A stretch of DNA of 6,509 nucleotides from Desulfobacula sp. Lineage in GTDB: Bacteria > Desulfobacterota > Desulfobacteria > Desulfobacterales > Desulfobacteraceae. The first letter of the stretch is position 1; each line of letters begins with the position of its first letter. A model generated the notes under the pieces. That model made no database searches and had not been told where the DNA came from. It was given only the letters and a program-made list of their open reading frames with translations. A program made the translations under genes and the position numbers. The stretch is taken from the NCBI GenBank assembly GCA_029940245.1, contig JAOZRF010000162.1, positions 1-6,509 of the forward strand. The letters run 5' to 3'. Shown in pieces: positions 6,294 to 6,509 of the stretch.

Positions 6294-6509
6294 TATACAT
6301 TCTCCTTTTTGATTTCTTCATCCGTCAGAAAACAAGCTGGATCACTGTCCCAGGGATCATTGGCAACAGATTCCGCCCGGGCCCTGAAGTTACCCCCGCA
6401 AATATCAAGCCATCTACACTCAGCGCACCGGCCTTTTACATATTTTTTCTTTTCTTTAAGTTTCATTAAAAATTCATTGTCAACATTGGTCCAGATCTGG
6501 GAGAAGGGT
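6293..6509 (-). CDS. ahbC: 12,18-didecarboxysiroheme deacetylase AhbC, C-terminal fragment (5' end outside window)
   Basis: The last 71 codons of a reading frame entering from the right edge and ending at TAA 6295-6293. The peptide runs from PFSQIW to KKENV and contains KGRCAECRWLDICGGN, then RARAESV and DPWDSDPACFLTDEEI. This is the characteristic C-terminus of the radical SAM proteins AhbC and NirJ: C-x2-C-x5-C-GG-N followed by a final Cys before FLTDEEI. AhbC removes the two acetate side chains of 12,18-didecarboxysiroheme to give Fe-coproporphyrin III. AhbC is preferred over NirJ (haem d1 synthesis) because hemB and ahbD follow directly. The radical SAM CxxxCxxC core is outside the window, so the enzyme type rests on the tail and the context. 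The stop overlaps the hemB ATG by one base. Confidence 0.82.
   Translation of the reverse strand, partial: PFSQIWTNVDNEFLMKLKEKKKYVKGRCAECRWLDICGGNFRARAESVANDPWDSDPACFLTDEEIKKENV
6302..6307 (-). promoter_or_regulatory. Ribosome binding site AAGGAG of hemB inside the ahbC tail
   Basis: On the minus strand AAGGAG lies within the last ahbC codons, 8 nt before the hemB ATG at 6293. It supports that start and shows that hemB translation is coupled to the end of ahbC. Confidence 0.8.

Overview
This is a gene-dense, AT-rich stretch of a bacterial chromosome. It most likely comes from a strictly anaerobic sulfate-reducing member of Desulfobacterota, near Desulfobacterales. The best evidence is a translationally coupled ahbC-hemB-ahbD cluster for siroheme-dependent (alternative) haem synthesis, a gene order I recall from Desulfovibrio-type sulfate reducers. 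A long-type pyrophosphate-dependent phosphofructokinase fits the same kind of organism. Taxonomy is inferred from gene content only. No RNA genes, CRISPR array, insertion sequence or integration site were recognised.

Layout, left to right. (1) Minus strand, 1 to 971: ftsY, the signal recognition particle receptor. It lacks only its last residue(s) at the window edge, and it probably starts at a TTG with a strong ribosome binding site rather than at the upstream ATG at 1016. (2) About 972-1150: a short divergent intergenic region with a TTGACT/AGTCAA palindrome and a potential hairpin in the leader of the next gene. (3) Plus strand, 1151-2122: a ten-helix-type membrane transporter of the bile acid:sodium symporter (SBF-like) superfamily. 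(4) Plus strand, 2144-4228: a 694-residue PPi-fructose-6-phosphate 1-phosphotransferase. It starts 21 nt after the transporter and is probably co-transcribed with it. (5) Minus strand, 6509 down to 4225: the C-terminus of ahbC, then hemB, then ahbD, joined by a 1-nt and a 4-nt overlap. ahbD and the phosphofructokinase converge and their stop codons interlock.

Functionally, HemB makes porphobilinogen, the precursor of siroheme. AhbC removes the acetate side chains of 12,18-didecarboxysiroheme to give Fe-coproporphyrin III. AhbD then oxidatively decarboxylates two propionates to give haem b. The cluster thus holds an early step and the last two steps of the route; the intermediate enzymes are not in this window. 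The transporter-phosphofructokinase pair suggests reversible, PPi-linked glycolysis/gluconeogenesis beside uptake or export of an unknown organic anion, but no substrate can be read from the sequence.

No clearly new multi-gene system is visible. The points most worth a second look are the roughly 80-residue insertion in the phosphofructokinase, the structured leader before the transporter, the transporter-phosphofructokinase pairing, and the alternative ftsY start.
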